A stretch of 64,000 bases of DNA from Rutstroemia sp. NJR-2017a BVV2 (Eukaryota > Ascomycota > Leotiomycetes > Helotiales > Rutstroemiaceae): assembly GCA_002946415.1 (NCBI GenBank), contig NJPS01000004.1, positions 811,001 through 875,000 of the forward strand. Reading direction: 5' to 3'. Under the pieces are notes generated by a model, which had not been told where the DNA came from, did no database searches, and saw only the letters and a program-made list of their open reading frames with translations. The translations under genes and the position numbers were made by a program. Shown one piece after another: positions 42,287-54,463 of the stretch. How positions within the stretch are numbered: position 1 is the first letter of the stretch; each line of letters starts with the position of its first letter.

Positions 42287-44615
42287 TTATATGCAAGGCA
42301 GAAACTATTCAGGAAGATTAGCATTCATCAAAAATCTGCATCCGCACTTCTTTATGGAAAGGAAAAACTTACATTCATAACAATCAACATGGGAATATCA
42401 AAGACATCCCTCTTAACCGTCCAACAACTACTACAATCCATCTTCCCATCCCTTTCCAACCTGCCAATCCCATGCTCCGCGTCAATCTCCTTGATCCTAT
42501 TCCCCAGTCCACCAATGCCCGCTCCATTGTTCTCTCTTCGCTTCCCCTTCTCCCTAACATCTTTCTGTTCCGGCGACTGCGACCTTTCATCTTTCAATGT
42601 TTGGTATTTCAGTAATTTGCACCTCGTCGTCACACTCCCTCTACTATCACCAAATGCCAACCGCGCGAAGTCTTCGTAGAATTCAATCACGCTATCATCA
42701 TCGAGTAGTTCGGCTAGGAAGACTGGTTGCGGTTTATCTTTGACTTGTGACTCGGCGAGTCCCATGGGTCGTATTCTGGGTGTTGCATAGCTTCCGCGAG
42801 TCGAGCTACCCGAAGATGACGAGGCGCTGCTGTTTCCGGTATTGACGTTGAGGTTGGGTTCATTTCCCAGAAGGACTTCTTTTCTCCAGCCGGTAAGTAG
42901 TGTGAATTCTTTGTTGACAGCTGCAATTTCTCCTGTTCTTCGACAAACAAGTGTTGGCGTACAGCAGTTAAGCATGAAATCTTCATACTCGAAAAGCGTC
43001 CTCTGAAAACATTTCTCCATGAACACAAGATCTTGTCTATTCAGTGTCTTCGTACAAGAGATGAAAGAAGGTCGAATAGAAGCGAGCGACTTCGCTATCC
43101 GGAGAGTCTTGTTGGGCGAAAAGCGCTTTTGTATAAATGCAGTCAGGCTATGGAAGCCAGTGGTATAAGAGTAAGGCTCATGAACTGTATCGTAGATAGA
43201 TGAAGGATCTCGATTCCGTTTTCCAAGCACCGACGCCGGACCCAACTTCGACGACGGGCCAGATTTTGTATCTTGACGTTTAGCAGGTCGGTGAGCAGCT
43301 GTTGGTGTTGGGTACGTCGTAGTCGTCGGAGAACTTTCGAAACCCATTGTACTCGCTGCGGGACTTGCTTCCGTACTAGGACTTTGATGGCTGCCGGGTC
43401 CGGTAGCTATGGCATACGCATGTGGCAATCCATGATGCATACCACCACTAAAGACGTTCGCTCCTCCATTCTGCCGTTCCATACCCACGGCGAAGTCGCC
43501 TAATGTATCTTGAGCGTACATTGGGTTAAAGGTAGGATTGTTGTTGAAGGAGGAACCGTTATTGAAATTCAGATCACCGACATTCTGTGACATAGTCGCA
43601 TCCTGCGGTGGTGTTTCTGCTGCTCCCGATGACATATGTCCTAGCATGCCGAATTCCAAAGCTCCATAATGGTTTCCAAAGTTCAACCCTTCCAGATCGA
43701 AGTTGAAGAGCGCCGGGTTACTTGGGTCGAAGAATGCTCCACCGAACGGTGCCTGGCCATCATTCGACACTTGCGGCATCGAGATCCCTTGCAGGCCAGT
43801 CGGTCGATTACCAGTTGTATGGAAAGTAGGTGATATTGGAGACTGTTGATTACTTCCATACGAAAGCCGTTGCTGTAAAGGGGGCGGCATTTGACCTTGT
43901 TGATTAGCCGTAAAGAGAGGATACGATGGCGAAGTCTCCGGCTGAGAAAAGAAGGCTCCAATACCTGGCGATGCTTCCGTCGGCGTTGAATTCCCTGTAA
44001 GAGGTCCATTGGCTCGAGGGTTGTTTACCTGGTTATAAGTTGGGCCTAAAACAGGTCTCAGGGCTTCAGGGGGTGCATCGTGAAGATACTTTGCTTTCTT
44101 CCTAACACCATCTTGACAAGCATCTGCTAGACCTCGTTTTATGCAACGCTGGCATGGACGCTCGTCGCCTGTTGATTCCATACTCAGCACATAATAGCAA
44201 AATCGGCTGAAAAAGAGGGTAAACGGCGATGACAAACATAAGCCGAACTGCTGACATGCGACAGCCTCAGCCTATAGAGAGCCCTGGGAAAAGAGCTCAA
44301 ACAGAAAAATAAATGAGAAAAAGCAAACATACCACAAGTCAAATGAGCTCGTTGACAAGCAAAACAAGCTCTTCTTGCCTTCTTCCTCCTGGGTCTCAGT
44401 GGATCTTTAGGATCGAACTTTGGTTTCGTAGCTGTGACCGCTGCTCCCACCGAATTCCCATTCTCCTCACCGTCTGGTCTTACTTTTTGCTCCACCATGT
44501 CCTTATTATCGTCCTCTTTGCCTACAACATCAAGCTCTTGCTCATGATCACTATACTCGTTCTCCGAAGCGCCATCCGAAACCTCAGCATCATCTATCTC
44601 AGTTTCTCCCGACAT
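42287..44615 (-). CDS. acuK: AcuK/Ert1-type gluconeogenesis transcription factor
   Basis: Zn(II)2Cys6 activator of gluconeogenic genes (PEP carboxykinase, fructose-bisphosphatase) on acetate, ethanol or other C2 sources; in Aspergillus AcuK works with AcuM and also affects iron acquisition. Three exons (44615-44333, 44168-42373, 42304-42287) give 698 aa. The binuclear zinc cluster at 84-112 ([13 protein letters not shown] then [17 protein letters not shown]) has spacing C-x2-C-x6-C-x5-C-x2-C-x8-C and is split by the 164-nt first intron. After a Gln/Pro/Gly-rich middle comes the conserved helical region ([20 protein letters not shown]) and a PAS-like domain ([30 protein letters not shown]). 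The last exon is only 18 nt and encodes FLPCI, completing [16 protein letters not shown], the family's invariant end. The N-terminus is acidic, consistent with activation. Confidence 0.95.
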
Positions 44616-47600
44616 GCTGTCTTAAATACCTCACTTGGTACTTGTGCAGAAGCTAGCTTCGTTTCTGCGACACCACACCTCAATCAATACAAGCCCCAGT
44701 CAAGCTCCCTCGCCAATCCTTGAATCAAGAGCCCTGCTGCAGCAGCCTCGTCGCACAACCAAGGCGACACAGGATGGTGCCGTGAACCGCCCGTCCAGCA
44801 ACAACTGCACAATGGCCGTGGCCTTGTTTTCCCTTTTCCCTCCCACACACAAACTTCCAGCGCACACCCTTCTACCACCTTTCGTTGCGTCTGACGAAGC
44901 AATCTAAATACCACAAAGGGTAACTCTAGCGGGGCTCCGAATTAAAATTCTCTTTTTGCCGCAAAGCAAGTACCCGCGTTTCCCAATCCCACACCACGTT
45001 TCGCCGCGTGCCTATCCGAGCACCAGCACGCGTTCGCATGCACCGCTATTTGGCCGGTCCAGCTCCCTCTTTCCGTGTGTGCGCGTGTGTGTCTGTCCGT
45101 CCTCTTCTTCCCAGAAACCAGGTAGGGTAGGAAAAGGCAGGTAGGTTCGCGCGCCAACTCGGCCACCCCGTCCCGTATTCCTCGTAAATTCCTTGGGCCC
45201 AAATTCTCACCCTCGCTTTTACGGCGCTCCTGTCGAATGGGATTATGATTAATTACTGGCTCTCGAATTTCCGCCAACCAATCCAAAACCCTAGTATCCC
45301 TTCTTCGTAAAAAAGCCAAATACCTCCACACATGTAGAGTCACGCAGAGACGACACCGACACGGTTTTACCCTTCCACCAAGCCTGCCCTCCCTCTCTTG
45401 CTTTCGCTCGTGTTGGGAGGAATTGCGCAAATGTAATAATCGAACGCTGTGCGACTTTCTGAAGCTGCAAGTTTCCGCGAACTAGTCCCACCGTAATCGC
45501 ATTAATGCCCAAATAATATGCCCCTTCCACCACTTGAATGCAATTGAAATACCCTTTCCCCTTCTGCGTATCACTCCAAAATCGATATATTGGACAAATG
45601 GGTATTCGCCGTCCTTTGTTTCGAGCGGTCAAGGGATCCCTTCACGTTTGGTCGCTTTCGTTTTCTTGTGATAATTTCAAGGGGGGGCAGATTTATTATC
45701 CGCGATTGATTCGGTATGGAGATTGGTAGGTGGTAGGTGGTAGGTAGCAGACGGCGGGGTTGATGGATTTTCGAAAATTGAAATTGCACGTATTAGCTTG
45801 TGCTTCAGTCTGGGTTTTTCTCTGCTGCGGTTGGAGAACGACTTTTTCGGTGGTAGTGAGAGGTTGAAAAGCGGAGGAGAGTGGGGATAGCAAGTAGTAA
45901 GCTGAGAAAGGTATCAATTTATTCCATACCCATTACTTCCGCACCCGTCCTCGTAGAATAACGTCGCAGCTTGGTTGGTTGCTTGTTTGATTGCTCAGGA
46001 TACAATTACCTTCTTGTCCTCTGGATCTCTACTCGCCGGCAGCCTTTGCGAAGAAGGTCGCTCTCTACTCAACAGCTCAATTGAGTAAGAAGTGGTCGGT
46101 ATCACAAGAGAATTGTAAGTGAGAAACCGTCAACAGAGCTTGGACGCCGCGTGGCAGGAACGAGGAGGGAGCGAGGGTAGTGGTCGCGCGGGGAAATTTT
46201 CTTTTTGGGTGCTCACGCCCATCAGAGCCCAAAAGGGACAAGAAGCTTTTTTCGCCATTCATCCTGCAGTGCAGCTCTTTGTCTCAATCTGTTATCAAGC
46301 CACAGTTTTATTGTTGATTCAGCCACATTGCCTTTACTATGGTATATTCTCGATCATGACACAATCTATTCCGCGGCCGAGATAAAAATCCATTCTTGTG
46401 TTGGTGGGATCCTTACAAAGTGATACCGTCACACCAAGTCCTGATCTACTGGGCTATCACTGATCCAGCAAAGGACGGAAAACTGGCTATACATAGCATG
46501 ATGTATCTGTAAGTACCTACCTGGTATCTATTTGAATACAGCAGATCCATATCTCCTGCCCGTCCGTGGCCATGCAGCTCTCGTCACCTGCAAATAATCA
46601 TCCTATCCTGCGAACTCGCTTACTTTTACCTACGCCCCTACATCGCATATGCATTTAATACATTAGCATACATAGCATAGCATATATATATTGCTTGGCT
46701 TTTGCTGCAGAATATGTGGATTGTGGAGTGAGTGGTCTACATGACCCCCCTCGCCTCTGACCCCTTCCCGTCACATCATTATCTCTTGGAGCCACCCCAA
46801 ACATTGCAACAGCTCTATCCTATCCCATCCGTTCATCTAAACTAATGAAATGTCACAAACCGTTTCAATCTATCAATCAATCAATCAGTCAACCACTGAA
46901 TTAACCGTCTGTTCCAACCCTTTTTCATCGTGGTTCGAGTACAGCTCTGTATGGATGAATACATCCCGCTTTCCTCTCCATCCCAATCTATCCCATCCTG
47001 TTTCATTCTCATTTCCCCTTCAATCCCTCACCAGCCTCTTACCTCTCTCATACACTCACAATGACAATCACCCTCACACTCACCCTCACACTCATCCCTC
47101 TCTCCCCTACCAACCACGTATCCCCCAACCCCCCACTCGCATCCACTCCCACGGGACAAACCTAAGACAAACCAGCAGCAACCAGCTGAAGGATACCATC
47201 CCAGCACAAACATTATACAATCTGATATCAAACGGTAATACATGGCTCATCCACTCCCACTCCCCCACCCCAAAATCTGATCAAATTCCTCCTCCCAATA
47301 ACTTAAATGATAGACAGAAACCTGACCCTCACAACTAACATCACATGTTCCTCCATACACACACAAATACTGTCCTGTACGTTGCATCTGACATGGTATA
47401 GCGCTCGATGATAAAGTCATACACCATCTAGCAGGAAGCTATCCACCTATAGACCATAGTATCCCGTAGGAGGTCAGCTACTCATGGATACACATATCCT
47501 ACCCTGCCCATCCATTCATCCATGTTCGGAGTGTGCTCATCCATACTGGCAGCGCCTCTTCACTTCCCTTCCCATCTTCCCCTTTCTTTTCCTTCTCTTC

Positions 47601-48539
47601 TCTTCCCTAATATCCCACCCTACCTCTTCCATAGAACAAAAACGATACATCCACAATAGCCACGGCGCTCACCAAATCCCCAATTCGTCCACCAACCCTC
47701 AAAAATCCCAAGCCCAATTACTCTATTCTACCCAGCAGCCATCTCCCTCGTCCCACCAAACCCACACCCACCCACAACCATCCAACCCAATCAAGCCCGC
47801 CAACCACCCCAGCAATTCCCCTTCTCGCGATGCCAAGCCCCTCCCTCCCTCCTCCCACCGCCCACCATTTCCCATCACATCGCATCGTCTCATCCACCTC
47901 TGCATATGTAAGTAAGTATGCACGCCCACCGCGTGACACATTTCCCAACCCATCAGTGCTCGAGTCCCCAGCAGTGACGAGCTTGGCATTTGATTCTCTT
48001 GAAACACGTCTTAGCTTAGTTGAAGAGCGATGCTCCATTGATGTTATTAATAAATTCAATTTAGGGGTATCAATCAAATCAATCTATCTATCTGAAGGTA
48101 AGCAAGCAAAGCTAACCCGTGCCCGTATGTAACTTGCGCAGCCGTTGCGACGACGGCGCTGAACGAGCGCTATTAATAAGTAGGAAATGAAAAACTGTTG
48201 TTCACTTCGATCATTTCGTCCGTTCGTCCATCCCATCCATCTATCCTTTTCATGAAGTCAAATCGTGATTTATCAGACCTAAACTTCCTCCCCCTCTTTC
48301 CCCCACTCCTTTAGTCCGGACAAACAAGGTCCCATCCGGCCCTATTATTAACTTTGTACATAGCCTTTTTAGACGAATAGAAGCAGGAATGCTCCCATGT
48401 TGAGTCCAAAGGCAAATATACGTATTATATCGACTACCTGTCATTGCATACCCCATGCCCTTGCCATACCATGCCATGCTATGCCACGCTTGTCAAATCA
48501 TGAACCAAAGGAGAAAAAAGGTGACTTTGCAATATGCAA
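44616..48539. other. Long intergenic region upstream of acuK (3.9 kb)
   Basis: No protein family or RNA gene was recognised. It holds C-rich stretches, CAATCAAT and CACTCACC repeats (46872-46892, 47066-47098), several ATAGCATA words near 46660-46690 and TACCTACC words at 46514-46521. Plus-strand frames at 46850-47338 and 47484-47915 are low-complexity Pro/Ser/His-rich and unconvincing. It may hold an extended acuK promoter, a non-coding RNA or weakly conserved genes. Confidence 0.45.
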
Positions 48540-50933
48540 TTACGCGGTAGCAAAGCGACTATGGCCCCTAATTTTCTTCCCGTATTTGAAGAAGATATAA
48601 GGGAAAGGCGTCATCACCAGCGTCAAAAAGGCTAGAAGGCTCGTTGCCCATTGATCGCCGAGCTTGTGATACATCTGGATACCGAACAGTGGAAAGATGG
48701 CTACAAGAAGATCAGCCTCAGCACCATCATTCTTTGGCGCAGGAAAACAAAAATGGAAAAGAATTCTCCACAGGTACAAGTACATATGTACATTGCATGG
48801 GTCAAGGGGGATAAAGGAGGGGATGTGTAGGAAACTTACCTCCGAAGCCACTTCTCATGAAACTATTTGCTGCTAAAGAACTTGCTGCATACAGTGGGTA
48901 TGCATCGACTAGGAACGTGAATATGCCAGTGAAGACAAGAAGGGTTCTACATGGATTCCAAGCGGTTAGCTACTGCAAAGATACTTGTTTCCGTACAACC
49001 ACAACGTGCATGTCATGTGAGACGTGAAAAACTCGAGTCCATCAGTGTGTGTTAGGTGGGCTTGGAATGACGATGCAGCTTCACAATATCCAAAACAAGG
49101 TTTTGATATGCGAAACCAAGGTGACAAGATGATTTGCATGCAGGAACGAAGCACACTTGTTCTCTGCGCCACTTCGGCGATGGAACGTAGACGCCTCGGG
49201 GACCTAACAGCGCATACCTACTACCTCCTGACACACCATTACGAGATCCGATCATCACATCTCAGAAGCAAAGGAAAATACAAAGAAAAATCAACGTACC
49301 CCATTCCGAAAATCGCAGATCCAATGATAGGAACAATCCAATGGACGGACGAGTACGTCGTCCATGCAAACATAAACAAGCCGATGGGAACAAGAACTGC
49401 ACCAAGGATCGCTGGTGGTAATCGATATTCGGGCTCTGATCCACCAACTTCTCCGGTTCGCTCCTCGCGCTGCCTGATCAACCTTACATAATTGTAATGC
49501 CAATAAGGATCGGTAGCTGCAGCTGCCAGCATTCCCATGAACAGGCCCAGGAAGGACAATCCAACCTGTGACAATGTGAATCCATGGTTGCCCTCGAAAA
49601 CTAGAGGAAATGCACCGAAGAAGAGGTACAGGATACCAAGCAAGATGGCTGAGAAGATGCACAGGTTGAGACACATGGGTTCGAAGATCAGGAGCTGTCC
49701 GGGTCGAAGTAAGGAGTAACCAATGGTCTTTGGGATGGACTTGTCGAGTCTCTCAATTGGTGCGTACCATCTGTCGTCACCCGTTTCCTTTCGCATTTTG
49801 ATGGCTTTGGCTTTCAGACAGATTGGGTGGTAGGTTTCTGGGACGAAGAGTATGATCGCAGCCAAATTTATCGCTGACCATATGATCAAGACGTAGAATG
49901 TCCAACGCCATGTCGTATATTGGTTGATGAATCCAGATACTAAGGGACCAAACGACGGACCAACGAAGGGTGATGCCGTATATATCAGCATAGGGGCTTG
50001 AAGCTGTTCTCGATTGAAGAGATCTCCAACAGTCCCTCCAGCCACCGACAAGAAGGCTGATCCAGAAAGGCCATCAAAGAACCTTCCTACTATCATCGTC
50101 TGGATATTCTGCGCGGCTGCTGACGGAATGAGCCATATTAAGAAGAAACTGAAAGAGGCAATGTAAATTGGTCGACGGCCATAGAATTCCCTGAAAATGT
50201 GTAAGTTACTGGTCATGAAATCTTATGCCGTTGGGAAAAGCTTACGATAGAGGCGCTAGCAACATCGGTCCAAGACCGAGCCCAAGAATGAACATCGAGA
50301 GTCCAAGCGTCGCAACCTCTCTAGAACAATCGAACTCCTTCTCCAATTGGCCGTAAGTGCTAGTATACATGGATGAAGTGCAGGTACTATTGATATGCAA
50401 GTAAGGTCAGCATTGGTAAACGGTTCGGCCCATTCAGCACCACGCCAGACATCAGACGTAGAATCAGTGTGCAACACTGACAAAGAAAACCACGCGTCTT
50501 CCACGGACATCCCCAAATAATTATCCAGAACAGATGATAAATAGAGATGAGGTGAGCCTTACACGCAAAAAGAGCTTGCGCTAACGATCAAAACGATCAA
50601 CCATTTCTTCGCATGAGCTGTACTTCTTGGAGACATTGGATCGTTATCCCCGTCTTCCCATCGGACCTCGTATGGGTCTTTCTCCGCAGCTGATTCTCCT
50701 CCTTCGACATCATGCGAGGTATGATCCAAATCATCAACTCCATAGCCGTTTGAGGAACGTTGCCGAGAGAGGGTACTGCCTTGTCGGCTACTAGGTCTCG
50801 TTACTCGAGCGCCAGTGGAAGAGGCATTGATCGGCGCAAATTCGGTGTTGGTATCGTTTGAAGCTTCTGAATCTCCAGAAGTGTGAGATTTGGGAGGCTT
50901 CTCATCATCAGATTCGTGCTTGAGCTCTGCCAT
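48540..50933 (-). CDS. MFS transporter, DHA1 (Tpo/Flu1-like) family
   Basis: Major-facilitator proton antiporter of the 12-span drug:H+ class, similar in layout to polyamine/multidrug exporters Tpo1 and Flu1, at the plasma membrane. Five exons (50933-50563, 50386-50246, 50190-49300, 48946-48840, 48700-48540) give 556 aa. A Ser/Asp-rich cytosolic N-terminus of ~100 aa precedes WLIVLIVSASSFCV (span 1). Then LGLSMFILGLGLGPMLLAPL, EFYGRRPIY (the loop 2-3 G-R-R/P signature), VGRFFDGLSGSAFLSVAGGT (span 4-5), and the antiporter motif C region TASPFVGPSFGPLVSGFI. The second half includes TGIFTFLVDAYPLYAASSLA and a final span at ATSLLAFLTLVMTPFPYIFF. Introns are unusually long (176, 55, 353, 139 nt). 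The 353-nt one (48947-49299) interrupts GMG-TLLVF. Substrate unknown. Confidence 0.9.
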
Positions 50934-52431
50934 TTCGAAAGTCGAGGTCGTTGTTGTCTTCTACGCAAGCTTGAATGTTCAATGTCCAAATCTTCTTTGC
51001 GGCCGCCGAGCTTGTTGAATGCAGAAGTGGGCGGTTTCGTCCGATCAGCAGGAAATATCAAGTTGTAGGTAGCACAAAGTGCCAATACTTGGATGAAGTT
51101 ATTCAAGTTGCATTTCTATACATAAAAGACGAGTGTTCGACAGGCCCAGGGCTATATATACGTTCAATTCGAAAACGCATGTCGTGAGGTGAGAAAAGAA
51201 ATAAATGGAATGAAAAGCGCGATAGCTCCGGTATGTCATCGACAAGGGTTTCCCGAGCCAAGCAAGTCCCCTTTTACCATGCCATTACTGTATTCCCTAT
51301 TCGGCGTTCTAAGTGCTTTGGGGCCAAGTTCGATGATTCGACCGAGCTAGACGCGATGGAGAAGAGAGAAGTCGGGGATTAGACGGCGTGACTGCGCGTC
51401 AATGGAGAGAAAAGGAAGAAAGTGGGGTGGGGGATATTGCGGGACTTGCGGAGATAGGAGCTAGTTCGCTCACTTCCGGGCAAAAGGCGTGCGCTCACCT
51501 GTCATATTCTCTCCAAAATCCTAAAATGCTCCTTTTGCTTGGGCTTTCTTACTGTACATACTGCGGTGGCGTTTGGGCCCTAGACAATGTTGCAGTGAGG
51601 GGAACCTGTTCACCATAATTAACTTTCGGCATGTACTGCAAAGGGTCTCAACCACAGAACTTCCACACAGGAACCATGGAATTAAGGAATTCTTTTGACT
51701 GGATGAAGAGCGTTTGACTCGCAGCTTGCATCAAAACGACGTTTTGTGGACATTACTTAGTACATTAACTTTATCCCACCAATTATATGCCAGTACATCT
51801 TCTGTTGCGGCTTAATCATCTGCAAGCCATGCAAGCCACCCAACGTTCGAGCCTTGCCCGTGATATATCCGGGCGCGACCGAACCCTTCCCGAGTACCAA
51901 GCCCAAGATCTTACCGAAACATAAAAACCTGCATACATCACCAACGGAGTTCAATACCGATATTTCCCTTGCAATCCTGCGGATACAACACACCATGTAA
52001 GCATAGCCGTTGTCAACTACTCATTCACTCGGCTGCATAACCGACGAGCTCCAGTGTCGCACAGTCTCGTACTTCATTTCAACCCTGGGTTTACACCGCT
52101 TGAACCTTTTTCCCGCACCGCTTAGCGGATTTCAGGTGCTACATGTCCCCTTTCGAATAGCCTTTCCTGCACTTTCAGACCGCGCGGTTTCTCTGCTGTC
52201 TGTTGAAAGTAGTTGTGATATTGTATTGGCCTGAATAATCTGCTTTGCTATAGGCTAAGACAAAATACGCTCCATGTCAACCTCTGCAAAGATGTGTCAG
52301 ATGTTCATTTCATGAACCATTTGTCTCATCGCACCTCTTCGTTCCCCTTCTAGCATTGCCAAGAGCAATCGATACATAGACGGAAGCCTGGCTGACGACG
52401 TCTCCAAGGCATTTATGCATTCTCGAATGCA
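50934..52431. other. Intergenic 1.5 kb
   Basis: Upstream region of the MFS gene and 3' flank of the ferric reductase. Nothing gene-like recognised. The part near 50934-51190 is probably MFS promoter and leader. Confidence 0.5.
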
Positions 52432-54463
52432 TCACCAGCTGAAGTCCTCTCCGTGGAACCACACCTCTTTGTCTACCCCTCTTCTCAGTATCCCCCATTG
52501 TTCATCGGCGCAAGCCTCTTTCACATCTCCCATGAGGCTTTTTGGCCCGCAAGCAACGACACCTATTCTCATGCTATTCTCACATTCCCCTCTCACTATC
52601 TCCTTTAGATCAGGTCTACCCTTCCCCTGTATAATACGGACATCTCCTCCCTTTCCTTCAGCCTTGTCTTTGTACTCCCCATCTGTATCTGACGGAATGT
52701 CATCTTTCTCTAGCTCGCTTTCGGGATCACTAGAAGTGGCGTCACTGACACTCATAGAACCTCCCGTAACATAGATCTCGACTAGGACATCTTTACATCC
52801 GACATCCAAGACATCCTCTATGCTGTCCCTAACCCACTCTGCCGACTGTCTATCCTTAAGCACTACAATTATCCTCAGCTCGTCTTGTCTTCTTAGTCCT
52901 TGAACAATGGGTAACAAAAACCCAATTCCTGATCCTCCTGCTACGAGAATTCGCTTCTCAAACATGTTCAGCTTCGAAACGATATCTGAGTTCCCATATG
53001 GTCCATCGATCAGAACAGGAACCGATGTCGCAGATGCAAGGCGAGCAAGTCGGGATGTAAGGCTTGAGTGCGATTCAGATGGGTGGATGCAGAATGTCAT
53101 AATGCTTTGTTTCGAATCCTTAGACGGCAACGAGCAGATAGTAAAGGGATGGCTTGTGAGCATGTGAAGCCTCAAAGATGGGTGTAGGAGTCTGAGAAAT
53201 ACATGCTGAGCCGGCGACCATCGGAATCTCGTCGTAGGGATGTGTAGTGAGATGGTATTCCCTGGTAAAACAGAAACGGTCGCGTAGTGGAGTCTTGTGA
53301 GAAAAAATGTTTTGGTCATAGAATACAAAACTGTGCTAAGATAGATTGAGAGTGCCGCGATGAGATAATCCCTGTAAAGTAAGCCAACTGAGAAGATACT
53401 GGGACCGATAGAGCTTACCAAGAAGAAAGCCGGAAATCGCAATGTATGAAGAGGAAGAACACAAACAAAATCGTTGCCAAATAATGCGTTACTTTGAAAA
53501 ACTCGTAGAAGCGATTCCTGAACTTCTTAGCCATACTTCGCAGCATTTTTATGTCTGCACTTACCGTATAGGACCAATTGACATAATGGACAGCCACGCC
53601 TGTGGTACAAGAGCCGCCACACCTGTCCACCACTGCACTTTCGTTTTCCATTGTGCAGTTATATCACCCTTTTGAATATGCAAAACGACCAAGGGGAATG
53701 TATGCATGAGGGCGAGCACGAACATAGCCCAGCTAGTCCACCGATGGAAAACTTGCAGTTTTTGGTGGGAGACACCGGTGAGGAAAGTGATATAGTTGAT
53801 CTTGGAGGCGAGGGCTCTGTAATAGTCTTAGAAAATGTAGTTCAGATAATGTGTGCAAGTGCGCCTACAGTATGAAAGGAAGAATGCCCAGAGCAATGAA
53901 GGCTGATCTGAATGATAAAGGAGCTGAATCTCCGAAGGGGCTGTTGGGGCCTCCTGGCCAGTAGTAGGGTCTTGGTCCGAGTGAAAGGGCTGGAAAAGTT
54001 AGTGGCCAGTGTTATGGGTATTTGGACGGCCGGGTAAATTGTGTGCTTACAGAAGAAGAATACCAGCCCTACTGCTCCAAGAATCATGACTCCAAGGGAT
54101 GGTGAACACCAATTGAGCGGTTTTATGTAAAACAGCTTGGATGATAGATAACGAATCAGCGCTCTTATCCGTAGCCAGACTCTACTTCTATAAACATTCC
54201 ATCGATGCGTAAAAATGGACCCCCAGTGTGCCAGAGAGCAGACTCCAATCACAGCGCACATGAAACAGATGGTGGCATAGCCATAGACATGATCTGCCTG
54301 AGACCTAGACTGATTAGTTTGTATCCTATTCTATAGCAGCAACGAACCTTTACCCATCTCTCCAGTGGTCGTTCTCATATTCACACTGGGCAGCAGTCAG
54401 GTTGCATAAGTGTTCTCCTGAGGAATGGAACATCAACGGGGAATCGAGCCAGGGAAGGCCCAT
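52432..54463 (-). CDS. Ferric/cupric reductase-like transmembrane oxidoreductase
   Basis: FRE-family flavocytochrome that moves electrons from NADPH through FAD and two hemes across the membrane, usually to reduce Fe(III)/Cu(II) for uptake. Six exons (54463-54354, 54304-54051, 53989-53869, 53816-53565, 53517-53419, 53371-52432), all with 47-61-nt introns and matching phases, give 591 aa. The short luminal start (MGLPWLDSPLMFHSSGEHLC) leads to spans at YGYATICFMCAVIGVCSL and VMILGAVGLVFFF. Heme-ligand histidines are in VFHRWTSW, LMHTFPLVVLH, KVTHYLA and FIHCDF. FAD-binding HPFTICSL, then NADPH-binding LVAGGSGIGFLLPIV; a ~45-residue acidic Ser/Asp-rich insert precedes the final CGPKSL motif. 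No cleaved signal peptide is obvious. The acuK-type iron link is suggestive but not local evidence. Metal specificity unknown; a NADPH-oxidase role is less likely given the FRE-like loop sequences. Confidence 0.9.

Noticed and set aside
46850..47338. 162-aa plus-strand frame upstream of acuK
   Set aside because: Composed of Ser/Pro/His/Thr tracts from CACTCACC-type repeats; no conserved segment seen.
47484..47915. 143-aa plus-strand frame upstream of acuK
   Set aside because: Low-complexity Pro/Ser/His translation of C-rich DNA; no domain, and no good start context or splice structure.
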